Origin: Methanocorpusculum parvum
GTDB taxonomy: Archaea; Halobacteriota; Methanomicrobia; Methanomicrobiales; Methanocorpusculaceae
Direction: 5' to 3'
Assembly (NCBI GenBank): GCA_015063085.1
Contig: SUTD01000003.1
Location: 50,575 to 114,574 of the forward strand
Length of the DNA stretch: 64,000 nucleotides
Positions 27,929 through 36,560 of this stretch are shown piece by piece. Every line of letters begins with the position of its first letter. Position 1 is the first letter of the stretch. Made by a program: the position numbers and the translations under genes. The notes beneath the pieces are model-generated. The model was not told the origin of the DNA and ran no database searches. It worked only from the letters and a program-made list of their open reading frames with translations.

Positions 27929-28094
27929 GAGTATAATCCCCCTCTTTCCGACAGGAAATCCTGCCGAAGATGAATACTGCGTATATATTGGAGATACTTG
28001 GTATTAAAGAGACTGGGGCAGAATAAGAGATATGTTAATATCTTAGTACGTCATATGTTATAGAGTATTTTGGCGACATGCCGAAATGTATCAT

Positions 28095-28167
28095 GCTAAG
28101 GTAGGGTAGCTGGACATCCTTTAAGACTGTGGATCTTTAGACCCGGGTTCGACCCCCGGCCTTGGCC
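28095..28167 (+). tRNA. tRNA-His (GTG)
   Basis: The cloverleaf folds: acceptor GCTAAGG/CCTTGGC with one T-G pair, D stem GGGT/ATCC, anticodon loop CTGTGGA with GTG at positions 34-36, T arm CCGGG-TTCGACC-CCCGG, and C73. CCA is not encoded. The base before position 1 is T, so the G-1 identity base of tRNA-His is not encoded. The 27-43 pair is T-T. A T-run follows at 28169-28176 and could end transcription. Confidence 0.9.
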
Positions 28168-28226
28168 TTGTTTTTTCTGAATTTTTATCACAAACATCTT
28201 AACTCATGGTTCCCATATAATTCCTC

Positions 28227-28571
28227 ATGGGATTCTTTGATGATTTAAAAGCAACCGCAAAGTCCGAGATGGACGGCGTCAAAAAGAATGTAAAAGAGGC
28301 TCAGTTGAAATCCGAGTTGAATGATTTAAAGCGTGAGGAGACGGAAATCTACGCTGAAATCGGACGTCAGGCAGTATCTGAAGCAGGAGTGCAGAAGTTC
28401 GGCGATGCAGGAGCGAAACTTTTAGAGGTTCAGGAAAAGATTGCCGCAAAAGAGGCCGAAATCTCCGATGTCAAAGGACCGGAAGCTGAACTGGTCTGCC
28501 CGAGCTGTAAAACCCCGTACACGGAAGGAACAAAGTTCTGTTCAAACTGCGGAGCAAAGCTTGGAGAATAA
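28227..28571 (+). CDS. Small coiled-coil protein with C-terminal zinc ribbon
   Basis: 114 residues. The N-terminal 85 are helical and highly charged, likely coiled coil, similar in style to PspA-like or zinc-ribbon proteins. CPSCKTPYTEGTKFCSNCG (about 92-110) is a rubredoxin-like zinc ribbon. Its function is unknown. Confidence 0.75.
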   Translation: MGFFDDLKATAKSEMDGVKKNVKEAQLKSELNDLKREETEIYAEIGRQAVSEAGVQKFGDAGAKLLEVQEKIAAKEAEISDVKGPEAELVCPSCKTPYTEGTKFCSNCGAKLGE

Positions 28572-28579
28572 CCTCTTTT

Positions 28580-29062
28580 TTAGAACCAGCGCATCATAAC
28601 GACAGCATCTTCTCCGTCAGAGTAGTAGCCGCCAAACACAATTACATCCTCATAATCGAGACGCTCATAGAACCCATGGGCGCTTGTATTGCTTTTCCGA
28701 ACCTCCAGACTGCAGGCACGGCATCCTTCGAGGAAGAAATCCCGCTCAACTCTGCGCAGCAGAAGACGGCCTATTCCAAAACCCCGCATCTCCGGTGTTA
28801 CCGCAATATTACAGACATGCCCGTATTTCTCCTCATCAGTCTCCTCAATCGCCCCTGCAGAAAAACCGACAATCCGCCCTTCGGCTTCTGCAACATAAAA
28901 TGACGTCAGATACAGCGTCATCATCTCAATCATCGCCTTGTAATCCCAGGGATCATTAAAACAGAGAAGTTCAATCCGATAGATATCCGGAATATCCTCC
29001 AAGGTCGCCTTGCGGATTGTACATCCGGCACGAGTGCCGCCAACGCCACTTACAATTACCAT
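28580..29062 (-). CDS. rimI: Ribosomal-protein/N-terminal acetyltransferase RimI-like (GNAT)
   Basis: 160 residues. NIAVTPEMRGFGIGRLLLRR contains the acetyl-CoA binding RGxGIG loop, and LEVRKSNTSAHGFYERLDYE is typical of RimI/Naa10 enzymes, which acetylate protein N-termini. It is divergent from the DUF1015 gene and shares the 40-base gap. The first ATG lies close to the TATA-like sequence, so a later start is possible. Confidence 0.85.
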   Translation of the reverse strand: MVIVSGVGGTRAGCTIRKATLEDIPDIYRIELLCFNDPWDYKAMIEMMTLYLTSFYVAEAEGRIVGFSAGAIEETDEEKYGHVCNIAVTPEMRGFGIGRLLLRRVERDFFLEGCRACSLEVRKSNTSAHGFYERLDYEDVIVFGGYYSDGEDAVVMMRWF

Positions 29063-29102
29063 CTGCTATTTTACTATTGAACTCCAAACCAATATATCAC
29101 AT

Positions 29103-30359
29103 ATGGTTACCATCTATCCATTCAAGGGACTTCACCCGTCAGACGAGGCATTCAAAACAGTACCGTCCGTACCGTACGATGTTATCGAGCGTGCTGAGGC
29201 AGCAGCAGAAATTGCGGAGAATCCAAATACCCTTCTCCGCGTCATCAGAACTGATGCTGAACTCGCAGACACCGATCCGTATGACGATGCAATCTATGAG
29301 CGGGCAAAAGAGATGTTTGCCAAATTCAAGGCAGACGGACTGTTTGTCGAGGATGAAAAGGAGGCATACTACATTTACCGTATCACCTTAGGAAAAGAAA
29401 CCTTCACCGGACTTGTCTCCTGCGTCTCTGTTGCAGAATACAAAGACGATACCATCAAAAAGCACGAACTTACCCGCTATGAAAAGGAAGAGGACAGAAC
29501 CCGTCACATCGATGCAGTCTCTGCACACACCGGACAGGTCTTCCTGCTCTACAAAGACGAAAGCGAAGTTTTAGCAACACTCAAAGCACTGGCTGAAGCA
29601 AAACAGCCGATTGGAGAGTACACTTCCAAAGGAGGAAATCTCCACCAGCTCTACAGAATCGATGAGGAAGCAGATGTTGCAAAGATTACCGAAATGTTTT
29701 CTGCAATTCCAAACCTCTACATCGCAGACGGCCACCACCGCGCAAAGTCCTCTGCAAACGTCTACGACAGACGTCTTGCAGAAAACCGTCTTACCGCAGA
29801 TGCAGAAAAGTTCATGAGTGTGTTATTCGCTCATGACTCGGTTACCATTTACGGCTATCACCGCTTAATCCGCGACCTTGCAGGATTAAACGCCGACCAG
29901 TTCTTAGCCGACCTTGCACTCCGCTTCAACATCACCCAGATTAAGAAAGTCGATGTAAAGAAGAATGCAGTTCCGGCAATCGAGCAGGGAGACGACATGC
30001 ATGTCATCCACCTCTACCTGGAGAGCAACTGGTATGAACTCACCCGCAAAGCAGACGAAAACGCAGATGCAATCGAGAGACTTGACGTCTCCGTTCTCCA
30101 GAATCTGGTCTTAGATGACATGCTGGCAATCTTCGACCCGAGAGGAGATCCGAGAATCTCTTTTGTCGGCGGAATTGTCCCGCTTGCAGATGTCATCAAA
30201 GATGTTGACAACGGAGAATTCGCTGCCGCATTTATCATGCAGCCGGTAACCGCACAGCAGGTCATCGATGTTGCAGATGCAGGCCTTATTATGCCGCCGA
30301 AATCAACCTGGTTCGAGCCGAAACTCCTCTCCGGAATGGTAATCCACGAGATACAGTAA
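29103..30359 (+). CDS. DUF1015 family protein
   Basis: A 418-residue conserved protein of unknown function found in many archaea and anaerobic bacteria. IYPFKGLHPSDEAF and SVPYDVIERAEA at the start, KKHELTRYEKEEDRTRHID in the middle, and YIADGHHRAKSSANVYDRR are family signatures. The cluster of His/Asp residues in the last suggests an active site. The ATG at 29103 is chosen because the longer frame overlaps the divergent rimI gene and its composition changes there. Confidence 0.85.
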   Translation: MVTIYPFKGLHPSDEAFKTVPSVPYDVIERAEAAAEIAENPNTLLRVIRTDAELADTDPYDDAIYERAKEMFAKFKADGLFVEDEKEAYYIYRITLGKETFTGLVSCVSVAEYKDDTIKKHELTRYEKEEDRTRHIDAVSAHTGQVFLLYKDESEVLATLKALAEAKQPIGEYTSKGGNLHQLYRIDEEADVAKITEMFSAIPNLYIADGHHRAKSSANVYDRRLAENRLTADAEKFMSVLFAHDSVTIYGYHRLIRDLAGLNADQFLADLALRFNITQIKKVDVKKNAVPAIEQGDDMHVIHLYLESNWYELTRKADENADAIERLDVSVLQNLVLDDMLAIFDPRGDPRISFVGGIVPLADVIKDVDNGEFAAAFIMQPVTAQQVIDVADAGLIMPPKSTWFEPKLLSGMVIHEIQ

Positions 30360-30385
30360 ACCGGAAACCCCGGTTTCTTTTTTTC
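30358..30385 (+). terminator. Terminator after the DUF1015 gene
   Basis: AAACCGG and CCGGTTT form a 7-bp stem with loop AAACC, and a T-rich tail follows. It overlaps the stop codon. Confidence 0.7.
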
Positions 30386-30394
30386 AAAAAAAAG

Positions 30395-30565
30395 TTATTC
30401 AGTGTTCTTGTCTTTGGAAAACAGCCCGACAACCGACAGCAGAATTCCAACAAAAGAACAGCCAAGTCCTAAGATTTCGAATAATCCTTCCCCGGAGATA
30501 GTTCCGACATAGGTCATATTGAATCCGAAAAGAATCAGAGCTATTCCAAACAGTATTTTCTTCAT
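30395..30565 (-). CDS. Small two-helix membrane protein
   Basis: A 56-residue frame (MKKILFGIALILFGFNMTY..., then a second helix around LGCSFVGILLSVVGLF, ending in a short charged tail). It starts 2 bases after the stop of the GNAT gene, so it is probably in the same transcript. Its function is unknown. Composition and position support a real gene. Confidence 0.6.
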   Translation of the reverse strand: MKKILFGIALILFGFNMTYVGTISGEGLFEILGLGCSFVGILLSVVGLFSKDKNTE

Positions 30566-30567
30566 AA

Positions 30568-31053
30568 TTATAACTCCTTGTAGAACGGGATAATATCTTC
30601 GAAGTGTCCGTCCTTCATGTAAAACCCGTCTGGAATCACCCCGAGCGGAGTGAATCCAAGTTTTTTGTAGAGATGAACTGCCCGCTCGTTGGTTTTTACA
30701 ACCGCGTTGAACTGTAGGATTCTAAATCCAAGCTCCTTTCCTGCATCAAGTGAATCGCAGACTAACTGCCTGCCAACCCCTTTCCCGCGTACGGCAGAGG
30801 AAACAGCATAACTTGCGTTTGCGATATGCCCACAGCGTCCGACATTATTTGGGTGGAGAATATAGAGTCCGAGAATTTTTCCATCCTCTTCTGCAACAGC
30901 AGTTCTGCTCTGCATTCCGAAAAACTCAGCAGCAGACAGGCTGTCAAGCGGAATATCCTGCGGAAATGATGTTCCCTCGTTTACAATCTCATTCCAGATT
31001 GCCGTCATCGCCGGCAAATCTTCTGCCGTATAGGGACGAACAATGATACTCAT
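30568..31053 (-). CDS. GNAT acetyltransferase (phosphinothricin/YqjY-like)
   Basis: 161 residues. IIVRPYTAEDLPAMTAIWNE and VRGKGVGRQLVCDSLDAGKE give the acetyl-CoA fold; LYKKLGFTPLGVIPDGF closes the domain. It likely acetylates a small molecule or a protein N-terminus; the substrate is not known. The ATG at 31053 is chosen because the upstream extension is out of family. Confidence 0.8.
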   Translation of the reverse strand: MSIIVRPYTAEDLPAMTAIWNEIVNEGTSFPQDIPLDSLSAAEFFGMQSRTAVAEEDGKILGLYILHPNNVGRCGHIANASYAVSSAVRGKGVGRQLVCDSLDAGKELGFRILQFNAVVKTNERAVHLYKKLGFTPLGVIPDGFYMKDGHFEDIIPFYKEL

Positions 31054-31108
31054 AGAATAATATAGGCAATTCCCAATATTTATTATCTGACAGTTACCAT
31101 TTGTAGAT

Positions 31109-31270
31109 ATGGGGAATATCTGTCCGATAACCAAAGAACGCTGTATGGGAAAAGCCTGTAAATTCTGGCGGGCTGACGCAAAATACGATAAAAAAGCAGA
31201 TACTATCTACGAGCTCTCAACAGGCGAATGCTTAGTCATCCGCGTAGCGAACCATCTTCTTGCAAAATAA
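31109..31270 (+). CDS. Small Cys-containing protein
   Basis: A 53-residue frame starting MGNICPITKERCMGKACKFW. Three cysteines in the first 20 residues, with a fourth near residue 42 (TGECLV), suggest a metal or Fe-S site. It has its own start after a plausible TATA-like region and ends just before the convergent decarboxylase. No family was recognised. Confidence 0.55.
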   Translation: MGNICPITKERCMGKACKFWRADAKYDKKADTIYELSTGECLVIRVANHLLAK

Positions 31271-31276
31271 AAGGGA

Positions 31277-32695
31277 TTATTCAATCCCGACAATAATTTC
31301 CCCTTCCGCGTTTACGCCGATTACTTTTTCTCCCGCTTCCCTTAATGCCTTAATGTAGGTGATAACCTCTTCTGTGATTCTCTCACCGGGACAGATGAAC
31401 GGAATTCCCGGCGGATACGGGATGATTGATGAAGCACAGATTCTGCCGGCTCCCTTTTCGAGAGGCACTCTTTCCTTCTTTGACGGAACTGCGCACAGCT
31501 CAAAGCGCGCTTCAAGAACTGCAGGCGGCGTCTGCTTCTTTCCTTCAACCTTTGGTCTGCATTCTGCAATCTCTTTGAGTGCTTCAAGCAGGCGCTCCAT
31601 GTGCTCTTTGGTGTTGCCGATTCCCGTCATGCACATCAGAATGTTTCCGGTCGTCAGTTCCGCATAGATTCCCTTCTCCATTAAGAGATGCTCAAGCTCA
31701 GCGCCGGAAAGCCCGTAAGCGCTCATGTCGAGGTTAATCTTTGTGAAATCAAGCTTCGAATCGCGGATGACTTCGAGGCCTTCAATCTTTTTTGCCTCTT
31801 CGTAGAAGTAGACAAGTGCATCATGCCAGGCGGAAAAGGCCTCCTCTTTGTGGTTTTTGATGATGTCTGCGTTGATGTCCAGAGAACCCATCAGAATATA
31901 GGACGGGCTTGTAGACTGAATCATCTGGAGTTTGTCCTCTAAAACATAGTAATCGAGAGTATCTGAATTGAAGGTGAGTGCCGCACTCTGGGTAAAGGAG
32001 GCAAGAGTTTTGTGAATCGAGTTGACCGCAACATCTGCTCCCTGCTCTTCGGCAGACTTCGGCATGTCAGTAAATCCGCAGTCGCTGAAAAACTTCAGGT
32101 GAGCTCCGTGCGCCTGATCAACGATTAAGATTTTCCCTCTTGCATGCACAATCTCTGCAATCTTTTTGATGTCAGAACAGATTCCGTAGTAGTTTGGAGA
32201 CGGCAGGATGACAGCAGATGCATCAGGATTCTCATCAAGACAGCGGGTGATTTCATCAGCCGTAATCTCTCCTGAGATTCCGTACTCCTCAATCATCTCC
32301 GGGTAGGCATAGACCGGCTGGATGTCTGCTAAGAGCAAAGCATTGTAGATTGCTTTGTGACTGTTTCTTGCCATAACAAGCTTTCCGCCCTTTGGAACGC
32401 TTGCCATAATTGCAGCGATTACACCGCCGGATGTTCCGTTTACAAGCATGTACGCCCGTTTTACTCCGTAGAGTTTCGCATACTCCTCCTGAGCGGCTTT
32501 TAAGATTCCCTCAGTCTGGAAAAGATTGTCTGCACCGATAATTTCTGTGATGTCGCAGTCCATCATCTTGTCCAGAAACTCGGTATATCCGTATTTGCGG
32601 TAAATCGCCGAGCCTTTGTGTCCCGGCATGTGGAAAGAGACGGTCTTTTTGTCCGCATGGGATGTCAGGAAGTTGATAATCGGGCGTTTCGTCAT
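31277..32695 (-). CDS. Orn/Lys/Arg decarboxylase family PLP enzyme
   Basis: 472 residues of the group III decarboxylase family (fold type I). VSFHMPGHKGS near the start is a signature, DQAH (193-196) holds the Asp that binds pyridine N1, and K229 in SIHKTLASF is the PLP Lys. The N-terminal wing domain of the larger bacterial enzymes is missing. It may make a polyamine or act on another amino acid; the substrate is not fixed by sequence. It is divergent from the nitrogenase-like operon. Confidence 0.85.
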   Translation of the reverse strand: MTKRPIINFLTSHADKKTVSFHMPGHKGSAIYRKYGYTEFLDKMMDCDITEIIGADNLFQTEGILKAAQEEYAKLYGVKRAYMLVNGTSGGVIAAIMASVPKGGKLVMARNSHKAIYNALLLADIQPVYAYPEMIEEYGISGEITADEITRCLDENPDASAVILPSPNYYGICSDIKKIAEIVHARGKILIVDQAHGAHLKFFSDCGFTDMPKSAEEQGADVAVNSIHKTLASFTQSAALTFNSDTLDYYVLEDKLQMIQSTSPSYILMGSLDINADIIKNHKEEAFSAWHDALVYFYEEAKKIEGLEVIRDSKLDFTKINLDMSAYGLSGAELEHLLMEKGIYAELTTGNILMCMTGIGNTKEHMERLLEALKEIAECRPKVEGKKQTPPAVLEARFELCAVPSKKERVPLEKGAGRICASSIIPYPPGIPFICPGERITEEVITYIKALREAGEKVIGVNAEGEIIVGIE

Positions 32696-32727
32696 TAATT
32701 ATGATTGGACCTCTCAGGGGATATACT

Positions 32728-32743
32728 ATTTGAACAGTCAAAT
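32728..32743. promoter_or_regulatory. Inverted repeat between decarboxylase and NifH-like gene
   Basis: ATTTGA-ACAG-TCAAAT is a perfect 6-bp inverted repeat in a 96-base divergent promoter region. It lies upstream of a TATA-like sequence at about 32755-32764 for the NifH-like gene. It could be an operator. It does not match the GGAA-N6-TTCC site known for NrpR. Confidence 0.4.
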
Positions 32744-32791
32744 CTGTCTTAACTCAATATTTATCCCATTTAAGGGACAACATATATTCAG

Positions 32792-33598
32792 ATGAGACAG
32801 ATTGCTCTGTATGGTAAAGGCGGAATCGGGAAGTCCACCACATCGGCAAATCTCTCGGCGGCATTTTCTGAGAAGAACTTAAGCGTCATGCAGATTGGAT
32901 GCGACCCGAAGCATGACAGTACCAGAATGCTCATGCATGGAAGATGGATTCCAACAGTCCTGGAGCAGATGTACGAGAAAAAGGACATCAAAGAAGAAGA
33001 CATCATCTTCGAAGGGTTCGGCGGTGTACGCTGTGTTGAAGCAGGAGGGCCAGAACCTGGAATCGGCTGTGCGGGACGCGGAATTATCGCGACGTTTCAG
33101 CTTTTGGAAAAGATGAAGGCTCTTTTCGGAGATGTTGTTGTCTACGATGTCTTAGGGGATGTTGTCTGCGGAGGCTTTGCTCTTCCCATGCGCGACGGCT
33201 ATGCAGAGGAGGTTTACCTGGTAACATCCGGAGAGCTGATGAGTCTCTATGCCGCAAACAACATCAGCAAGGCTGTAGCCAGGCTTTCCGGCAGAAGCTC
33301 TGCGAAGTGCAAACTCGGCGGCGTCATATGCAATGCGAAAAATATGGATAATGAATATGAACTCGTAAATGAGTTTGCAGAGAGAATCGGTTCGAAGCTG
33401 ATTTGCTATATCCCGAGAAGCAAATCCGTGCAGGCGGCAGAGGTAAACCGCATGACAGTAATCGAACACGACCCGACATCCGAGCAGGCGGATGTGTATC
33501 GGAAGTGTGCGGATTCGATTCTCAATAATACCGATTTCAGAATACCAACCCCATTAACCCTTGAAGAGCTGGAAGACCTTGCAAGAAAGTATCTCTGA
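32792..33598 (+). CDS. Nitrogenase iron protein-like reductase (NifH/CfbC-like)
   Basis: A 268-residue homodimeric ATPase. P-loop GKGGIGKS (8-15); Cys93 in GIGCAGRG and Cys126 in DVVCGGFA are the two ligands that bridge a [4Fe-4S] cluster in the dimer. The switch II motif [13 protein letters not shown] is conserved. It delivers electrons one by one to a NifDK-like partner. [12 protein letters not shown] places it nearer to the F430-type (CfbC) branch than to true NifH. It is the first gene of a three-gene operon whose last two genes are two distinct NifD/K-like subunits. Confidence 0.9.
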   Translation: MRQIALYGKGGIGKSTTSANLSAAFSEKNLSVMQIGCDPKHDSTRMLMHGRWIPTVLEQMYEKKDIKEEDIIFEGFGGVRCVEAGGPEPGIGCAGRGIIATFQLLEKMKALFGDVVVYDVLGDVVCGGFALPMRDGYAEEVYLVTSGELMSLYAANNISKAVARLSGRSSAKCKLGGVICNAKNMDNEYELVNEFAERIGSKLICYIPRSKSVQAAEVNRMTVIEHDPTSEQADVYRKCADSILNNTDFRIPTPLTLEELEDLARKYL

Positions 33599-34622
33599 AA
33601 AACGACTTGGCGGCTGCGCTCTCGGCGGTTCGCTTGCGGTTACCTCATTCATTCGTGACGGGATAACGATAATCCACTCACCTCAGGGCTGTGCCCATCA
33701 GATGTTTTCCGCATATCATGCAATGGCCGCAGACTCTGATACATTCAGTATTCCAAAGGTTATTGTCTCAAACATCACCAACCGCGAGGTAATCTTTGGA
33801 GGCGAAGAAGCACTTTTAGAAGCACTTGACCGTGCCGACGCAGAAAATCCTGCCCTTATCTCGGTTGTCACCTCCTGCGTTCCGGAAACTATCGGCGATG
33901 ATGTGGAAGGAGTTTGTGCCTCACACTCTGCTGCAGAGAGAATCGTCTACATTCCGGCATCAGGTTTTCTTGGCGGCTCGTCTCAGGACGGAGAAAATAT
34001 TGCATTAATCCATCTCGCAAAGCTGGCAGAGCCGGCTGAGACGATTCCAAAAACCGCAGTAATTATCGGAGAGAAGAATCTGGAATCCGAGGTCGAGGAA
34101 AATTACGCAGAGGTATGCCGCCTGCTTGCCCGTCTTGGAATTACCGTTTCCCTTCGCTTCTGCAGAAACATTTCTGCCGCAGATATCAGAAAACTTGGAA
34201 CTGCTGATTTCTTTATCATTCGCGATGAGCGTGTGGAAGAGGCAGGACGCAGTATTGCCGAGCGTTTCAAAAGACCGTATGTTTCATCCTTCCCAAACGG
34301 ACTTTCCGGCAGTATTCGCTTCCTTCGTGAGGCGGGTGTGTCCTGCGGAATGTCTGAGACGGAAATCATGGAGGCAGTATCAGCCGAGGAGGCATATCAG
34401 GAAGAGCAGCTTTCCATTTTCAGGGAGCTTTCCGGGATGAAGGTCTCTCTTGGTTTTGAGCCGTTTGCCGGATGTCATGCAGTTGCCCGCGAGGCAATGC
34501 AGAGGCTAAACATCTCTGAAGCAGCAGACGGAATGGAGATTAAACTGCCGTTCTATCTGCCTGTCGGTCTGTCAGGAGTTTTGAAGATGCTGTATCTTTG
34601 GCGGAGGGAAAAGAGAAGATGA
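33579..34622 (+). CDS. Nitrogenase-like catalytic subunit A (NifD/NifE/CfbD-like)
   Basis: About 347 residues. The three P-cluster-type cysteines are at C13 (GGCALGG), C38 (HSPQGCAHQ) and C100 ([11 protein letters not shown]), and [12 protein letters not shown] is also conserved. It is much shorter than NifD (about 480). It starts within the end of the NifH-like gene; TTG at 33579 (GGAAG upstream) is preferred, and TTG at 33561 is also possible. It probably pairs with the next gene product to bind a cluster and a substrate. It could be a CfbD-type protein, but CfbD works as a homodimer with no partner subunit. Confidence 0.85.
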   Translation: MQESISEKRLGGCALGGSLAVTSFIRDGITIIHSPQGCAHQMFSAYHAMAADSDTFSIPKVIVSNITNREVIFGGEEALLEALDRADAENPALISVVTSCVPETIGDDVEGVCASHSAAERIVYIPASGFLGGSSQDGENIALIHLAKLAEPAETIPKTAVIIGEKNLESEVEENYAEVCRLLARLGITVSLRFCRNISAADIRKLGTADFFIIRDERVEEAGRSIAERFKRPYVSSFPNGLSGSIRFLREAGVSCGMSETEIMEAVSAEEAYQEEQLSIFRELSGMKVSLGFEPFAGCHAVAREAMQRLNISEAADGMEIKLPFYLPVGLSGVLKMLYLWRREKRR

Positions 34623-35710
34623 CGTCTTGTATGGAAAATCCTGTGATGCCTTGTGCAATGACTGGAGCGTGCGCTGTTCTGTCCGGCTTTTCCGGGCTGT
34701 CGGTTGTTGTTCACGGATCTTCCGGATGCTATTATTATCCGCGGTCGATTCTTCGGGCACAGCTGTATTCGACCTATCTTTTAGAGTCGGAGATTGTGTT
34801 TGGAACGGTTGACCGTCTGCGTGAGGTTGTATCTTCCCTTGAAGCGGAAGGAAAACCGGTCGCTGTTGTAAATACCTGTATTCCGGCTTTGACAGGCGAG
34901 GATTTGGCAAATGCTTTCGAGGGTACGAATGCGGTGTTTGTGGACTCTCCGGGTTTTTCCGGAAATGCGGAGGCGGGAGTAAAAGCGGCATACACAGCTT
35001 TGGACATTGGAACAGCCGATGTGCCTGCGGTAAACATTGACGGTGTCTGCGGGCTCGACCTCTTTGCCCGCGGAAATCTGCATGAGGCATTTCGTATGCT
35101 CTCGCTTCTTGGAATTCCAATTCGCTTATCGCTTGCCGCAGATTCGTATTCGAAACTGAAAGAGGGGGCTGCACCGTTTTCCGTATCAGTAAATCCCGCG
35201 TGGGATTCCGGAGTTGGCGAGAACCTTGGTTCTCTCCTGTTTTTGGATATCAGGGATACAATGTCTGCTCTGGAAAAGAGATTCCCCGATGCTGATTATG
35301 CGGCACTCGAAGCAGAGTGGCAGAAAGCGGATGAGACGATGTTTTACTATGCGGATAAGTATCTTCGAAAGTACACTCCGCCGGTTTCGGCAATCGCGGG
35401 GCAGGGAAGCTACTGCCGCTTTGCATCTGCAATGCTTACCAGATATTTCGGCTCAGACATCGCTGTGTCTCTTCCACGCGAAGAGGTTGTGGATTATACG
35501 GAGATTTCCGAGAGGATTTCTTCTGCCGAGCCTGATTTGATTCTCGGTTCGACCTTTGAGGCATCTGTTTATGATGCGGCATTTTTCGGTATCACCCACC
35601 CGGACAGAAGCAGGATTTCGATGTCTGCCCGTGCGGTATCAGGTGTGGAAGGGGGAATTCTGTTTATGGAAGGGGTTTTAAATGCTCTGATGGATTTCCA
35701 GAAACGGTAA
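34619..35710 (+). CDS. Nitrogenase-like catalytic subunit B (NifK/NifN-like)
   Basis: 363 residues. C12 (NPVMPCAMTGA), C37 (VVHGSSGCYYYPRS) and C87 (VNTCIPALTGEDL) match the three cluster-ligand positions of NifK-type subunits; SEIVFGTVDRL is conserved. The ATG at 34619 overlaps the previous stop (ATGA) and GGAGGG lies 10 bases upstream; a TTG at 34598 is less likely. The N-terminus is far shorter than that of NifK. With subunit A it would make an alpha2beta2-type reductase. Confidence 0.85.
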   Translation: MTSCMENPVMPCAMTGACAVLSGFSGLSVVVHGSSGCYYYPRSILRAQLYSTYLLESEIVFGTVDRLREVVSSLEAEGKPVAVVNTCIPALTGEDLANAFEGTNAVFVDSPGFSGNAEAGVKAAYTALDIGTADVPAVNIDGVCGLDLFARGNLHEAFRMLSLLGIPIRLSLAADSYSKLKEGAAPFSVSVNPAWDSGVGENLGSLLFLDIRDTMSALEKRFPDADYAALEAEWQKADETMFYYADKYLRKYTPPVSAIAGQGSYCRFASAMLTRYFGSDIAVSLPREEVVDYTEISERISSAEPDLILGSTFEASVYDAAFFGITHPDRSRISMSARAVSGVEGGILFMEGVLNALMDFQKR

Positions 35711-36496
35711 TCACTCTCCTTTCTGTTTTTTCATATCAGCAACAGACGCTGTCGGATGACGATACCGCGGACGAAGCGCTGTTTTCCTTCCCACATTAAT
35801 TGCCTCTTCCGGACAGAAGTGGAGGCAGGCAAGGCAGCCTTCGCACTGGTGAAGCCAGACATGTTTTCCGTGATTGCCGATTCTGATGTTGTCTGCCGGA
35901 CAGACAGAGACACAAATTCCGCACTCACTGCAGCGTGGCGAGATGCAGAACTTTTCATCCGATTTGGGAAGGGCTTTGATGAATGGACCGTAGGCAAGCC
36001 CCATCAGTTTTCCGGAGAAGCTCATGGATTCTAAATACTTCCCGCGATTTCTGACCGATTCTGCAATTAAGGCAGCCTTGGTTTGTGCGGCATCATACAT
36101 CTTTTTCTGTTCCGGAATCTCCGGCGGGGCAGACAGCGGGATGTAGTTGTCCGGCATCTGAATCCACCACGATGCATCGGCTGCATGTCCTGCAGCAGAA
36201 GAGAGCCGTTTTACCTGTGCAGAAGGAGCGCCCATCCTTCCCCCTTCGGTCGCGACGAAGAACACATATCCTGCATCAGCAAGGCTGATGCTTTTTAAGA
36301 ACCGGACAACAATCTGCGGCAGACCGCCGGCATACAGCGGATAGATGATGCCGATAGTGGAATCTTTTGCGATTTTCTGCGGGGCTTTGAGTGCCGCAGG
36401 GATTCCGATAAGCTCGGCTCCCGTATCTTCAGCAATTTTCCGGGCAACGGCAAGCGAGTTTCCGGTTCCGGTAAAATAGTATATGACAGTATTCAT
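35711..36496 (-). CDS. Flavodoxin-ferredoxin fusion protein (EFR1 type)
   Basis: 261 residues. The N-terminal 140 form a flavodoxin-like FMN domain (YYFTGTGNSLAVA binds phosphate). The C-terminal part has two [4Fe-4S] motifs, CSECGICVSVCP and CEGCLACLHFCP. It can carry electrons between flavin and Fe-S partners. It ends head-on against the nitrogenase-like operon, so it is not in the same transcript but could be a local electron donor. The ATG at 36496 precedes the flavodoxin domain. Confidence 0.85.
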   Translation of the reverse strand: MNTVIYYFTGTGNSLAVARKIAEDTGAELIGIPAALKAPQKIAKDSTIGIIYPLYAGGLPQIVVRFLKSISLADAGYVFFVATEGGRMGAPSAQVKRLSSAAGHAADASWWIQMPDNYIPLSAPPEIPEQKKMYDAAQTKAALIAESVRNRGKYLESMSFSGKLMGLAYGPFIKALPKSDEKFCISPRCSECGICVSVCPADNIRIGNHGKHVWLHQCEGCLACLHFCPEEAINVGRKTALRPRYRHPTASVADMKKQKGE

Positions 36497-36560
36497 GCGT
36501 AGAGGTACATTTGAATGCTGAGAAGAAATGCTTTTTGAAGCGGGTAAAAAAGTGCGGAGA

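Noticed and set aside
34572..35174. 200-codon frame opposite the NifK-like gene
   Set aside because: A Pro/Gln/His-rich translation, antisense to a conserved gene with intact ligand cysteines.
32792..35710. True nitrogen-fixing nif operon
   Set aside because: The subunits are about 350 residues and no nifE, nifN, nifB or regulator genes are present, so a molybdenum nitrogenase is not supported.
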